A stretch of 31,365 nucleotides of DNA from an uncultured Oscillospiraceae bacterium (GTDB taxonomy: Bacteria > Bacillota > Clostridia > Oscillospirales > Acutalibacteraceae): assembly GCA_900547105.1 (NCBI GenBank), contig URFL01000017.1, forward strand, positions 1-31,365. Direction: 5' to 3'. How positions within the stretch are numbered: the stretch's first letter is position 1; the number at the start of each line of letters is the position of its first letter. The translations under genes were made by a program, and so were the position numbers. The notes beneath the pieces were generated by a model that saw nothing but the letters and a program-made list of their open reading frames with translations, made no database searches and was not told the DNA's origin. This document shows, one piece after another, positions 8,213 through 14,247 of the stretch.

Positions 8213-9147
8213 CGTACAGCGGGCACCGGCAGAGAGTTGAGAATGGATTCGATCACCGATTCCGGCGTTTGACGGTGCAAGCCGGCACGATTACGCATGA
8301 TCATACGGTGGCACAGCACGTGCGGCGCCATTTTCTGGACATCGTCCGGCAACACAAAGCTGCGACCAGCCAGCATTGCTGCGCCGCGCGCCGCCTGCAT
8401 CAGCGCGATCGAACCACGGGGGCTGGAGCCCATCAGCACTTCGTCCGCCTCGCGGGTGGCCGCCACGATGGACACCACATAGTCCACCACCGGCTGCGAG
8501 CAGGAAACGCTCTGCAGCTCGCGCTGCATATCCAACACATCCTGTGCCGAAGCGACCGGCTGCAGCTTCACTTTGTGCTGGCGGTCGTCGTGACCGGACA
8601 CGATGCGCATTTCTTCGTCGTGGGTCGGATAACCCATCGAAATGCGCATGAAGAAACGGTCCATCTGCGCTTCGGGCAGCGGATAGGTACCCGCCATTTC
8701 CACCGGGTTCTGGGTCGCCAGCACCATAAACGGCGAGGGCGCCGGATAGGTTTGGCCATCAATCGTAACCTGGTTTTCCTGCATCACTTCCAGCAGCGCC
8801 GACTGCGTTTTCGGGCTGGAACGGTTGATCTCGTCCGCCAGCACGATCTGATTCATGATGCTGCCGACATGCAGCTCCTGCTCGCCGGTTTTCATGTTGA
8901 ACATAGTGAAACCGGTGATATCGGACGGCAGCACATCCGGCGTAAACTGGATGCGGCGGAAAGAGCAGCCCAGCGAGGATGCCAGCGCGGACACCATCGT
9001 GGTTTTGCCCAGTCCGGGAATATCTTCGATCAAAACATGGCCCGAACACAGCAGGGCAATCAGTAGCAGGTCGACCACGTCGTCCTTACCCACCATGACC
9101 TTTTTCACGTTTTGACGAATGTCTTCAATCGTCTTCAAATGCTCCAT
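8209..9147 (-). CDS. moxR: MoxR-family AAA+ ATPase
   Basis: This is a 312-aa cytosolic AAA+ ATPase with Walker A GLGKTT (45-50), Walker B IVLADEINR (101-109), sensor 1 ATQNP (144-148), the LPEAQMDRF segment carrying the probable arginine finger (158-166), and sensor 2 SPRGS (242-246). All catalytic positions are present. The start at 9147 has GGAGGTTC upstream; the open frame continues further 5' but crosses the promoter. MoxR ATPases act as chaperones that activate or mature partner proteins, often through VWA or DUF58 proteins. It is the first gene of a three-gene operon with DUF58 and a transglutaminase. Confidence 0.93.
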   Translation of the reverse strand: MEHLKTIEDIRQNVKKVMVGKDDVVDLLLIALLCSGHVLIEDIPGLGKTTMVSALASSLGCSFRRIQFTPDVLPSDITGFTMFNMKTGEQELHVGSIMNQIVLADEINRSSPKTQSALLEVMQENQVTIDGQTYPAPSPFMVLATQNPVEMAGTYPLPEAQMDRFFMRISMGYPTHDEEMRIVSGHDDRQHKVKLQPVASAQDVLDMQRELQSVSCSQPVVDYVVSIVAATREADEVLMGSSPRGSIALMQAARGAAMLAGRSFVLPDDVQKMAPHVLCHRMIMRNRAGLHRQTPESVIESILNSLPVPAVR

Positions 9148-9201
9148 AATGAACCTCCCCCGATGATCGGGACCAAATTTGTGTGACATACACATAGGTG
9201 T

Positions 9202-9230
9202 ATTATAGCGTGTCCGGTGAAAAATGTCCA
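9202..9230 (-). promoter_or_regulatory. Sigma-A-type promoter of moxR-DUF58-transglutaminase
   Basis: On the minus strand TGGACA (9225-9230) and a perfect TATAAT (9202-9207) are separated by 17 nt, and the leader to the moxR ATG is about 50 nt. Confidence 0.8.
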
Positions 9231-9283
9231 CGCCATTCACATCTTTGCCACGCCAAAATAGAGAGCAAATTTTTGTGCTTTCC

Positions 9284-9312
9284 GTCACAAAATAGTCCAC
9301 TATCCATACATA
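9284..9312 (+). promoter_or_regulatory. Possible sigma-E-like sporulation promoter
   Basis: GTCACAAA (9284-9291), 13 nt, then CATACATA (9305-9312) resembles the mother-cell sigma-E pattern, whose -10 is close to CATACAHT. A sigma-A alternative is not evident. The position fits the two spore coat genes that start at 9358. A second, sigma-G-like CATACTA lies at 9331 but would place the start on the ribosome site. Confidence 0.35.
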
Positions 9313-9357
9313 AACCCGACCTATCCGCCGCATACTAGCTAGCGGAGGTGAAATGCC

Positions 9358-9531
9358 ATGAGCCCAAAAGAACTGTTGTATATCGAAGATGCGCTGGGAC
9401 ACGAGCAGCATTTGCAAACCAAATGCCAAACGACCGCCGGTCAGTTGCAGGATAAAGAGCTGAAAACCTTTATTGAGCAGCAGCAGACCCGCCACCGTCA
9501 GCTGTTCGGTCAATTTTATCAGTTGGTGTAA
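9358..9531 (+). CDS. Small Gln-rich protein, probable spore coat partner
   Basis: This is a 57-aa soluble protein starting MSPKELLYIEDALGHEQ and rich in Gln, Lys and His, predicted helical. The ATG has GGAGGTG nine bases upstream. It ends 13 nt before the CotF-like gene and shares its upstream region, so the two form one unit. Clostridial CotF-type genes are often preceded by such short ORFs, and the segment around AGQLQDKELKTFIEQQQTRH recalls the helical repeat of ferritin-like coat proteins. The family match is inference; the reading frame and ribosome site are clear. Confidence 0.75.
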   Translation: MSPKELLYIEDALGHEQHLQTKCQTTAGQLQDKELKTFIEQQQTRHRQLFGQFYQLV

Positions 9532-9544
9532 AGGAGGAAGCCCC

Positions 9545-9790
9545 ATGGATGACAAGTGTTTGATGGAAGACATGCTGATGACCGTCAAGGGTGTCTGCGA
9601 CCTGTATATGCACGGCACCATCGAGTGCGGCACAGCCAATGTGCACAGCGCCTTCAACACCGCGCTGAACGATTCGCTGAAAATGCAGGACGAGATCTAC
9701 CAAAAGATGGCTGCCAAAGGCTGGTATCCCACCACGCAGGTGGATCAGCAGCAGCTGAATCAGGTAAAACAAAAATTCTCCGCAACATGA
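9545..9790 (+). CDS. CotF-like spore coat protein
   Basis: This 81-aa protein has the Coat_F-type pattern: an N-terminal helix with MLMTVKGVCDLYMHG, a central FNTALNDSLKMQDEIYQKM, and a final KGWYPTTQVDQQQLNQVKQKF, where the GWY.....V....L...K pattern is characteristic. The start at 9545 follows AAAGGAGGAAGCCCC; the open frame continues upstream but only overlaps the preceding gene. It implies that the host forms endospores. The gene is followed at once by a strong terminator. Confidence 0.85.
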   Translation: MDDKCLMEDMLMTVKGVCDLYMHGTIECGTANVHSAFNTALNDSLKMQDEIYQKMAAKGWYPTTQVDQQQLNQVKQKFSAT

Positions 9791-9794
9791 CGGC

Positions 9795-9828
9795 ATCCGG
9801 CCGCCCCGCAATGGGCGGCCGGATTTAT
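9795..9828 (+). terminator. Intrinsic terminator of the coat protein unit
   Basis: ATCCGGCCGCCC and GGGCGGCCGGAT form a perfect 12-bp stem around a 6-nt loop, followed by TTATT. It starts a few bases after the CotF-like stop codon. Confidence 0.85.
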
Positions 9829-9900
9829 TATATACCTATTATATAAGGCTGGTTTTTGATGCGGCTTTTCCGACACCGCGAAAAAATTTCAGAAAAGCAC

Positions 9901-9929
9901 TTGACCACTTGCCAAAACTATGGTATAGT
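9901..9929 (+). promoter_or_regulatory. Sigma-A-type promoter of rpmG-secE-nusG
   Basis: TTGACC (9901-9906) and TATAGT (9924-9929) lie 17 nt apart. The leader of about 105 nt before rpmG contains two small hairpins, one with GCGCCCG arms near 9960-9980 and one with TCCCT/AGGGA arms near 9985-10002. Confidence 0.8.
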
Positions 9930-10040
9930 AGGAATTACCTCAAAAGGGGTTATTTTTTTGCGCCCGTTTCGGCGGGTGCGCGTTCCCTTATTTTCGAGGG
10001 AGGCTATGTAAAATTCCGACTATCGGGAGGTGCCGTTAAG

Positions 10041-10205
10041 ATGGCTAACAGTGGCAAAAGAGTGAAAATCACCTTGGCCTGCACGGAGTGCAAACAACGC
10101 AATTACAACATGATGAAGAACAAAGCGAACGACCCGGATCGGCTGGAACTGCAAAAGTACTGCCGTTTCTGCCGCAAGCACACTGCTCACAGAGAAACGA
10201 AGTAA
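10041..10205 (+). CDS. rpmG: Ribosomal protein L33
   Basis: L33 is a 50S subunit protein. This 54-aa copy has both cysteine pairs, CTECK and CRFCRKH, so it is the zinc-binding (C+) form, together with the family segment KNKANDPDRLELQKYC. The ATG at 10041 has GGGAGG ten bases upstream; the open frame reaches further 5' but crosses the promoter. It precedes secE by 47 nt, the usual Firmicutes order. The gap holds no tRNA-Trp, which some relatives carry there. Confidence 0.95.
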   Translation: MANSGKRVKITLACTECKQRNYNMMKNKANDPDRLELQKYCRFCRKHTAHRETK

Positions 10206-10252
10206 GCAGCGGCGCGGCGTTTGGCCGCACGACTGGAAAAGGAGGGTTCCCC

Positions 10253-10525
10253 ATGGCTGATGAAACCGTCAATTCCCCGGCAACGGAGAAAGCTGAAAAA
10301 GAGGCGAAAGCCTCTAAATCCGCCAGCAAAAAAGGACCCGGCCCCGGCAAACGGATGGGCAAATTCTTCCGCGATACCAAGGGAGAATTCAAAAAAATCA
10401 TTTGGCCCACTTTCCCTGCCGTGGTGCGCAACACCGGTGTAACTCTGGCGATGTGCGCTGTTTTGGGTCTGCTGATTTGCGCAGTGGATATCGGCCTGTC
10501 GGCTTTGATTAACCTTATGGTGTAA
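10253..10525 (+). CDS. secE: Preprotein translocase subunit SecE
   Basis: SecE clamps SecY in the Sec translocon. The 90-aa protein has a charged Lys/Ala-rich N-terminal tail (residues 1-33), then the conserved amphipathic segment FFRDTKGEFKKIIWPTF and one C-terminal membrane helix (about 60-87). The start at 10253 follows GGAGGG. It is the single-helix form typical of Gram-positive bacteria, and nusG follows 31 nt downstream. Confidence 0.93.
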   Translation: MADETVNSPATEKAEKEAKASKSASKKGPGPGKRMGKFFRDTKGEFKKIIWPTFPAVVRNTGVTLAMCAVLGLLICAVDIGLSALINLMV

Positions 10526-10556
10526 CGATCGTTGCACCCTGCAAGGAGGATGAGCG

Positions 10557-11078
10557 ATGTCTGAACAGGCGCAATGGTATGTGGTACATACCTATTCCGG
10601 CTACGAAAACAAGGTAGCCACCAATCTGGAAACCATTGTGGAAAACCGCAAGCTCCAGGATTGGATCCATGAGATCCGCGTTCCCACCGAAACGGTCGTG
10701 GAGATCAAGGATAACAAGAAAAAAGAAGTCGAACGCAAGATTTTCCCCGGCTATGTGCTGGTGAAAATGGTCATGACCGACGACAGTTGGTATGTCGTGC
10801 GCAACACGCGCGGCTGCACCGGATTTGTCGGCCCCAACGGCAAACCCACTCCCCTGACCGACGAAGAAGTCGCCGCGCTGGGTGTGGAGAAGCACCAGGT
10901 GGAAGTGACCTATCAAGTGGGCGACACCGTTCGCATCATCGACGGCCCGCTGGCGAATTTCTCCGGCGTGGTGGACGAGCTGGATGTGGAAAAGAACATG
11001 GTGCGGGTCACCATCTCGATGTTCGGTCGCGAAACGCCGGTCGAACTGGAGTTGGATCAGGCCGAGCCCATGGACTAA
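10557..11078 (+). CDS. nusG: Transcription termination/antitermination factor NusG
   Basis: NusG binds RNA polymerase and modulates pausing, Rho action and coupling to the ribosome. The 173-aa protein has the NGN domain (about residues 6-110: WYVVHTYSGYENKVA, FPGYVLVKM, VRNTRGCTGFVG) and the C-terminal KOW domain (about 120-173: YQVGDTVRIIDGPLANFSG). The length is normal. It starts with ATG after AGGAGGATGAGCG. Confidence 0.96.
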   Translation: MSEQAQWYVVHTYSGYENKVATNLETIVENRKLQDWIHEIRVPTETVVEIKDNKKKEVERKIFPGYVLVKMVMTDDSWYVVRNTRGCTGFVGPNGKPTPLTDEEVAALGVEKHQVEVTYQVGDTVRIIDGPLANFSGVVDELDVEKNMVRVTISMFGRETPVELELDQAEPMD

Positions 11079-11095
11079 CGCAATTTTTTGATGTT

Positions 11096-11117
11096 AAAAG
11101 CGGCTTTGTCGCTTTTT
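11096..11117 (+). terminator. Weak terminator-like hairpin between nusG and rplK
   Basis: AAAAGCGGC and GTCGCTTTT pair with one G-U around TTT and are followed by T and A. It is short, so partial termination or simple stem structure are both possible. The gene order demands at least some read-through. Confidence 0.35.
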
Positions 11118-11149
11118 ACTGTGCGCCGGACACCCTTCCGGCTGTGGGA

Positions 11150-11186
11150 GGAACGGGGCGAAGAAATCTTCGCCGGTGCCCGTTCC
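11150..11186 (+). promoter_or_regulatory. Bulged hairpin in the rplK leader, possible L1 autoregulatory site
   Basis: Outer arms GGAACGGG (11150-11157) and CCCGTTCC (11179-11186) enclose an inner stem GCGAAG/CTTCGC. A 5-nt bulge (CGGTG) sits on the 3' side only. L1 represses rplKA by binding an asymmetric two-helix site in the leader mRNA of several bacteria and archaea, and this shape fits that. The assignment is inference. Confidence 0.4.
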
Positions 11187-11221
11187 GCCATTGACCACGA
11201 TTTTTGGAGGTGCAAGAAAAA

Positions 11222-11647
11222 ATGGCTCAGAAAGTAACCGGGTACATTAAACTGCAGATTCCGGCGGGTAAAGCCACGCCGGCGCCCCCTGTTGGACCGG
11301 CCCTCGGTCAGCACGGCGTCAACATCATGGCTTTCACGAAGGAATTCAATGAGCGGACCAAAAACGATGTGGGTCTGATTATCCCTGTCGTTATCACGGT
11401 GTATGCCGACCGTTCGTTCACCTTTGTGACCAAGACCCCCCCTGCGGCGGTTTTGATCAAGAAGGCTTGCGGCATTGAGACCGCTTCTGGCGTTCCGAAC
11501 AAAAACAAGGTCGCCAAGATTACGCGCGAGCAGGTGCAGAAGATCGCCGAGACCAAAATGCCCGATCTGAACGCTGCCAACATCGAGTCCGCGATGAGCA
11601 TGATCGCCGGTACCGCGCGCAGCATGGGTATCGAAGTCGTCGACTAA
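11222..11647 (+). CDS. rplK: Ribosomal protein L11
   Basis: L11 forms the GTPase-associated stalk base of the 50S subunit. This copy is exactly the usual 141 aa from the ATG at 11222, which follows GGAGGTGCAAG. Signatures include IKLQIPAGKATPAPPVGPALGQ at the N-terminus (broken here only for length: IKLQIPAGKA, then PAPPVGPALGQHG) and the RNA-binding C-terminal half with KTPPAAVLIKKA and the final GTARSMGIEV. An upstream ATG in the same frame, 18 nt earlier, overlaps the ribosome site and is not used. Confidence 0.96.
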   Translation: MAQKVTGYIKLQIPAGKATPAPPVGPALGQHGVNIMAFTKEFNERTKNDVGLIIPVVITVYADRSFTFVTKTPPAAVLIKKACGIETASGVPNKNKVAKITREQVQKIAETKMPDLNAANIESAMSMIAGTARSMGIEVVD

Positions 11648-11680
11648 AAAACCCGCTTTGGGTGGGAGGAACATCTCAAC

Positions 11681-11736
11681 CATTCCGATTTTACCACTCT
11701 ACGGATTTCGCCCTGCGTGCAAGGGATTCCGGAATG
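11681..11736 (+). other. Inverted repeat in the rplK-rplA spacer
   Basis: CATTCCG (11681-11687) and CGGAATG (11730-11736) can close a long loop that contains a smaller CCCT/AGGG stem at 11711-11725. The spacer is 113 nt, long for this operon, and no promoter is visible. A structural mRNA role is possible. Confidence 0.35.
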
Positions 11737-11760
11737 CGTATCAACAGGGAGGATAAGCCA

Positions 11761-12453
11761 ATGAAACACGGTAAAAAATATGTCGACAGCGCAAAGCTGC
11801 TCGATAGAAACGCACTGTACGATGTCAACGAAGCGCTGGATCTGGCCGTTAAGACCGGTAAAGCGAAATTCGACGAGACCGTTGAAGTGCATGTGAAACT
11901 GGGCGTTGACAGCCGTCACGCGGACCAGCAGGTTCGCGGCGCGGTGGTGCTGCCCAACGGTACCGGTAAATCCGTTCGCGTGCTGGTGTTCGCCAAAGGC
12001 GACAAAGTGCAGGCGGCGCAGGATGCCGGTGCGGAATTCATCGGTGATGAAGAAACCATCGCCAAGATCAACGGCGGCTGGATGGACTTTGACGTGGTGA
12101 TCGCGACCCCCGATATGATGGGCGTTGTCGGTCGTCTCGGTAAAGTGCTCGGCCCGCGTGGTCTGATGCCCAACCCCAAGGCGGGTACCGTTACCCCGGA
12201 TGTCGCCAAGGCTGTTACCGAAGCGAAAGCCGGTAAGATCGAGTATCGTTTGGACAAAACTAACATCATCCACTGCCCCATCGGCAAGGTGTCGTTTGGT
12301 GCTGCCAAGCTGCAGGAGAACTTTGACGCGCTGCTGGGTGCGATCGTTCGCGCGAAACCCGCTGCGTCCAAAGGTCAGTACATCAAATCCTGCGTCGTGT
12401 CCGCGACCATGGGCCCCGGTGTCAAGATCAACCCCGCCAAAGTCGGCGGCTGA
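11761..12453 (+). CDS. rplA: Ribosomal protein L1
   Basis: L1 binds 23S rRNA at the E-site stalk and commonly represses its own mRNA. The 230-aa protein has the expected length and motifs: HVKLGVDSRHADQQVRG, VLVFAKGDK, GRLGKVLGPRGLMPNPK (the family signature) and the C-terminal SATMGPGVKIN. The start at 11761 has GGGAGGAT nine bases upstream. The open frame extends 5' through the spacer but has no conserved residues there. Confidence 0.96.
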   Translation: MKHGKKYVDSAKLLDRNALYDVNEALDLAVKTGKAKFDETVEVHVKLGVDSRHADQQVRGAVVLPNGTGKSVRVLVFAKGDKVQAAQDAGAEFIGDEETIAKINGGWMDFDVVIATPDMMGVVGRLGKVLGPRGLMPNPKAGTVTPDVAKAVTEAKAGKIEYRLDKTNIIHCPIGKVSFGAAKLQENFDALLGAIVRAKPAASKGQYIKSCVVSATMGPGVKINPAKVGG

Positions 12454-12489
12454 TTTCGTTTGCCATCGGTCGTTTTTTGAAACGGCCTG

Positions 12490-12518
12490 TTGACAAAGCC
12501 TTATAGCTTTGCTATAAT
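12490..12518 (+). promoter_or_regulatory. Strong sigma-A promoter of rplJL
   Basis: Perfect TTGACA (12490-12495) and perfect TATAAT (12513-12518) are 17 nt apart. It starts transcription just before the L10 leader, giving rplJL a supply separate from rplKA. Confidence 0.92.
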
Positions 12519-12529
12519 ATTCAATGCTG

Positions 12530-12690
12530 TTCTTCCACAGACAGCAGGTATCCCCCACGGGATCTAACGGCTTACGCCGCCTGCCGAGGCAGAATGCTTT
12601 AACTGAAATCGTAAAACGGTTTGTCCGTTGCGGATAATGGTTATGGCACCCTTCCTGTGGAATCCCGCGGGAAGGGTTTTTCTTATGTTG
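12530..12690 (+). ncRNA. Ribosomal protein L10 leader with attenuator
   Basis: The roughly 190-nt 5' region between promoter and rplJ matches the layout of the L10 leader of Firmicutes: a structured region with GCTTACGCCGCCTGCCGAGG and a downstream hairpin. L10-L7/L12 complexes bind such leaders and repress rplJL. The 3' end folds into a 13-bp stem (12648-12660 with 12665-12677, two G-U pairs, AATC loop) followed by TTTTTCTT, an intrinsic terminator placed before the rplJ ribosome site, so control is probably by transcription attenuation. Confidence 0.8.
12648..12684 (+). terminator. Attenuator terminator of the L10 leader
   Basis: ACCCTTCC and GGAAGGGT form the outer stem, extended inward by TGTGG/CCCGCG pairs around AATC, then a T-rich tract. 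It lies about 40 nt before the rplJ start. Confidence 0.8.
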
Positions 12691-12723
12691 AAGACGGCAG
12701 TTCAACATGGAGGTGAATAAGGT

Positions 12724-13308
12724 TTGCCTAGCGAGAAAGTATTGCAAGAAAAACAAGCGTACGTTGACCAGCTGGCTGAAAAGCTGAGCAAGTCCGTCGC
12801 CGGTGTTGTCGTGAGTTATCAGGGCATCACGGTGGAGGATGACACCAAGCTGCGCCGTGATCTGCGCGAAGCCGGTGTTGACTATGCGGTCGTGAAAAAC
12901 ACCATGCTGCGTCGTGCAAACGACAAAGCTGGTCTGAACGGTTTGGATCCCGTTCTGGAAGGCACGACGGCTCTGGCTGTCAGCGACAGCGACTATGTCG
13001 CCGCTGCGAAAATCCTGTGTGGCTACGCTGAAAAGAGCGAAACATTCAAGATCAAAGCCGGTTTCATCGATGGCGAAGTCATCGATACCGCCCGTGTGCT
13101 GGAGTTGTCCAAACTCCCGTCCAAGGAGGGTCTGCTGTCCATGCTGCTTAGCGTGTTGAACGGCCCGATCCGTGGTCTGGCTGTTGCGCTGAACGCTATC
13201 GTCGAAAAAGACGGTGGTGTGGAGGAAGCCCCTGCTGAAGAGGCTCCTGCTGCTGAAGAAGCCCCCGCCGAGGAGGCTCCCGCTGCTGAAGAAGCGGCCG
13301 CGGAATAA
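12724..13308 (+). CDS. rplJ: Ribosomal protein L10
   Basis: L10 anchors L7/L12 dimers to the ribosomal stalk. Translation starts at a TTG (12724) with GGAGGTG eight bases upstream; no ATG lies nearby, and the N-terminus PSEKVLQEKQAYVDQL aligns with L10. Family motifs are VVSYQGITVEDDTKLR, YAVVKNTMLRRA and the L7/L12-binding C-terminal helix near LLSMLLSVLNGPIRGLAVAL. At 194 aa it is about 20 residues longer than usual because of an Ala/Glu/Pro tail with repeated EEAPAEEAPAAEE units (about 169-194). Confidence 0.95.
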   Translation: MPSEKVLQEKQAYVDQLAEKLSKSVAGVVVSYQGITVEDDTKLRRDLREAGVDYAVVKNTMLRRANDKAGLNGLDPVLEGTTALAVSDSDYVAAAKILCGYAEKSETFKIKAGFIDGEVIDTARVLELSKLPSKEGLLSMLLSVLNGPIRGLAVALNAIVEKDGGVEEAPAEEAPAAEEAPAEEAPAAEEAAAE

Positions 13309-13351
13309 TTCCGCACGAATTTGAAAAAACCAAACAATTGGAGGGACTATC

Positions 13352-13723
13352 ATGTCTGAGAAAATCACTGGTATGATCGACGAGATCAAGGCTCTGAGCG
13401 TTCTGGAGCTGTCTGAACTGGTCAAAGCCATCGAAGAAGAGTTCGGCGTTTCCGCTGCTGCTCCCGTGGCTGTTGCTGCTGCCGGCCCTGCCGCTGCCGC
13501 TGCCGAAGAGAAAACCGAGTTTGATGTTGTTCTGGCCGAAGTGGGCGGTAACAAGATCAACGTGATCAAAGTTGTCCGCGAAGTGACCGGTCTGGGTCTG
13601 AAAGAAGCCAAAGAGATGGTCGATGGCGCTCCCAAAACCATCAAAGAGGCTGCTTCCAAAGACGACGCCGAAGAGATCAAAAAGAAGCTGGAAGATGCCG
13701 GCGCGAAAGTGGAACTCAAATAA
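13352..13723 (+). CDS. rplL: Ribosomal protein L7/L12
   Basis: L7/L12 forms the flexible stalk dimers that recruit translation GTPases. The 123-aa protein has the dimerising N-terminal helices (KALSVLELSELVKAIEEEFG), an Ala/Pro hinge (about 35-52), and the C-terminal domain with KINVIKVVREVTGLGLKEAK. GGAGGGAC precedes the ATG. It is followed by a strong terminator. Confidence 0.97.
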   Translation: MSEKITGMIDEIKALSVLELSELVKAIEEEFGVSAAAPVAVAAAGPAAAAAEEKTEFDVVLAEVGGNKINVIKVVREVTGLGLKEAKEMVDGAPKTIKEAASKDDAEEIKKKLEDAGAKVELK

Positions 13724-13737
13724 TTTTGATTTCTTTA

Positions 13738-13771
13738 CAAAAACTCCCGTCCGGTCGGACGGGAGTTTTTC
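13738..13771. terminator. Bidirectional terminator between rplL and the lipoprotein gene
   Basis: AAACTCCCGTCC and GGACGGGAGTTT pair perfectly around GGTC. T runs occur in both directions, serving rplL from the left and the leftward lipoprotein gene from the right. Confidence 0.9.
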
Positions 13772-13797
13772 TTTTGCCCCTAGTTTTCGTTTGCCGG

Positions 13798-14106
13798 TTA
13801 TCGCGTGGCGTTGGTGTTATCCCCCACCACATCGGATATAACGGTGCTGACGCCGCCCACCGCATCCGATACGCCGGTACCGATATCGTCCATAATATCC
13901 GTCGCGCCGCGTTCAATATCGTCGCCAATGTTGGACGCGCGGGTATCGGTGGTGCTGGAAGATGCCGCCGACGACATACTGGTGCGCTGCGCGGTGCTGG
14001 TGCCGCCTTGGACATTGCCTTTTTTCGACTGGCAACCGGTCAGCGCCACCAACATCAACAGCGTGCCCGCCAGCACAGCCGCCAGTTTTCGGTTGTGTTT
14101 ATACAT
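13798..14106 (-). CDS. Small lipoprotein of unknown function
   Basis: This is a 102-aa protein with a lipoprotein signal: positive start MYKHNRK, a hydrophobic core and lipobox LTGC with Cys25. The mature part is Ser/Thr-rich (about 35-57), then a weakly repetitive amphipathic stretch rich in Asp, Gly and Val (GDDIERG, MDDIGTG, ISDVVGD). I recognise no enzyme family. The ATG follows AAGGAGTG. It lies behind the terminator of the cinA fusion gene, so it probably has its own promoter; a short inverted repeat (CGGAAAG/CTTTCCG, 14132-14148) is in its leader. Confidence 0.8.
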   Translation of the reverse strand: MYKHNRKLAAVLAGTLLMLVALTGCQSKKGNVQGGTSTAQRTSMSSAASSSTTDTRASNIGDDIERGATDIMDDIGTGVSDAVGGVSTVISDVVGDNTNATR

Positions 14107-14197
14107 AGGTTACACTCCTTTTTTCTCCGATCGGAAAGCGACTTTCCGCTATTACTATCCCCTTTTTTGCCCGATTGCACACCGGTATTTTTTGTAA

Positions 14198-14233
14198 AAA
14201 AAGAGACTTTCCCGATTGGGAAAGCCTCTTTTT
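14198..14233 (-). terminator. Terminator of the desulfurase-sortase-thiI-cinA operon
   Basis: Two 16-nt arms (AAAAAGAGACTTTCCC and its near complement, one mismatch) surround GATT. On the minus strand the stem ends in a run of seven T. It lies 15 nt beyond the stop of the fusion gene. Confidence 0.85.
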
Positions 14234-14247
14234 CATATGTGTCGGAA

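Noticed and set aside
9331..9337. Sigma-G-like -10 CATACTA before the coat genes
   Set aside because: The predicted start would fall on the ribosome-binding site, so the upstream sigma-E-like site is the better candidate.
9825..9849. A/T-rich stretch TTATTATATACC, repeated at 30725-30736 within a similar context
   Set aside because: Only two copies, in A/T-rich intergenic DNA beside unrelated genes; chance similarity is likely without a genome-wide scan.
10206..10252. Possible tRNA-Trp between rpmG and secE
   Set aside because: The gap is only 47 nt, too short for a tRNA, and no cloverleaf motif is present.
11644..13719. A 691-codon minus-strand frame across rplA, rplJ and rplL
   Set aside because: It is antisense to three certain ribosomal genes and their leader; its composition is the complement of their codon bias.
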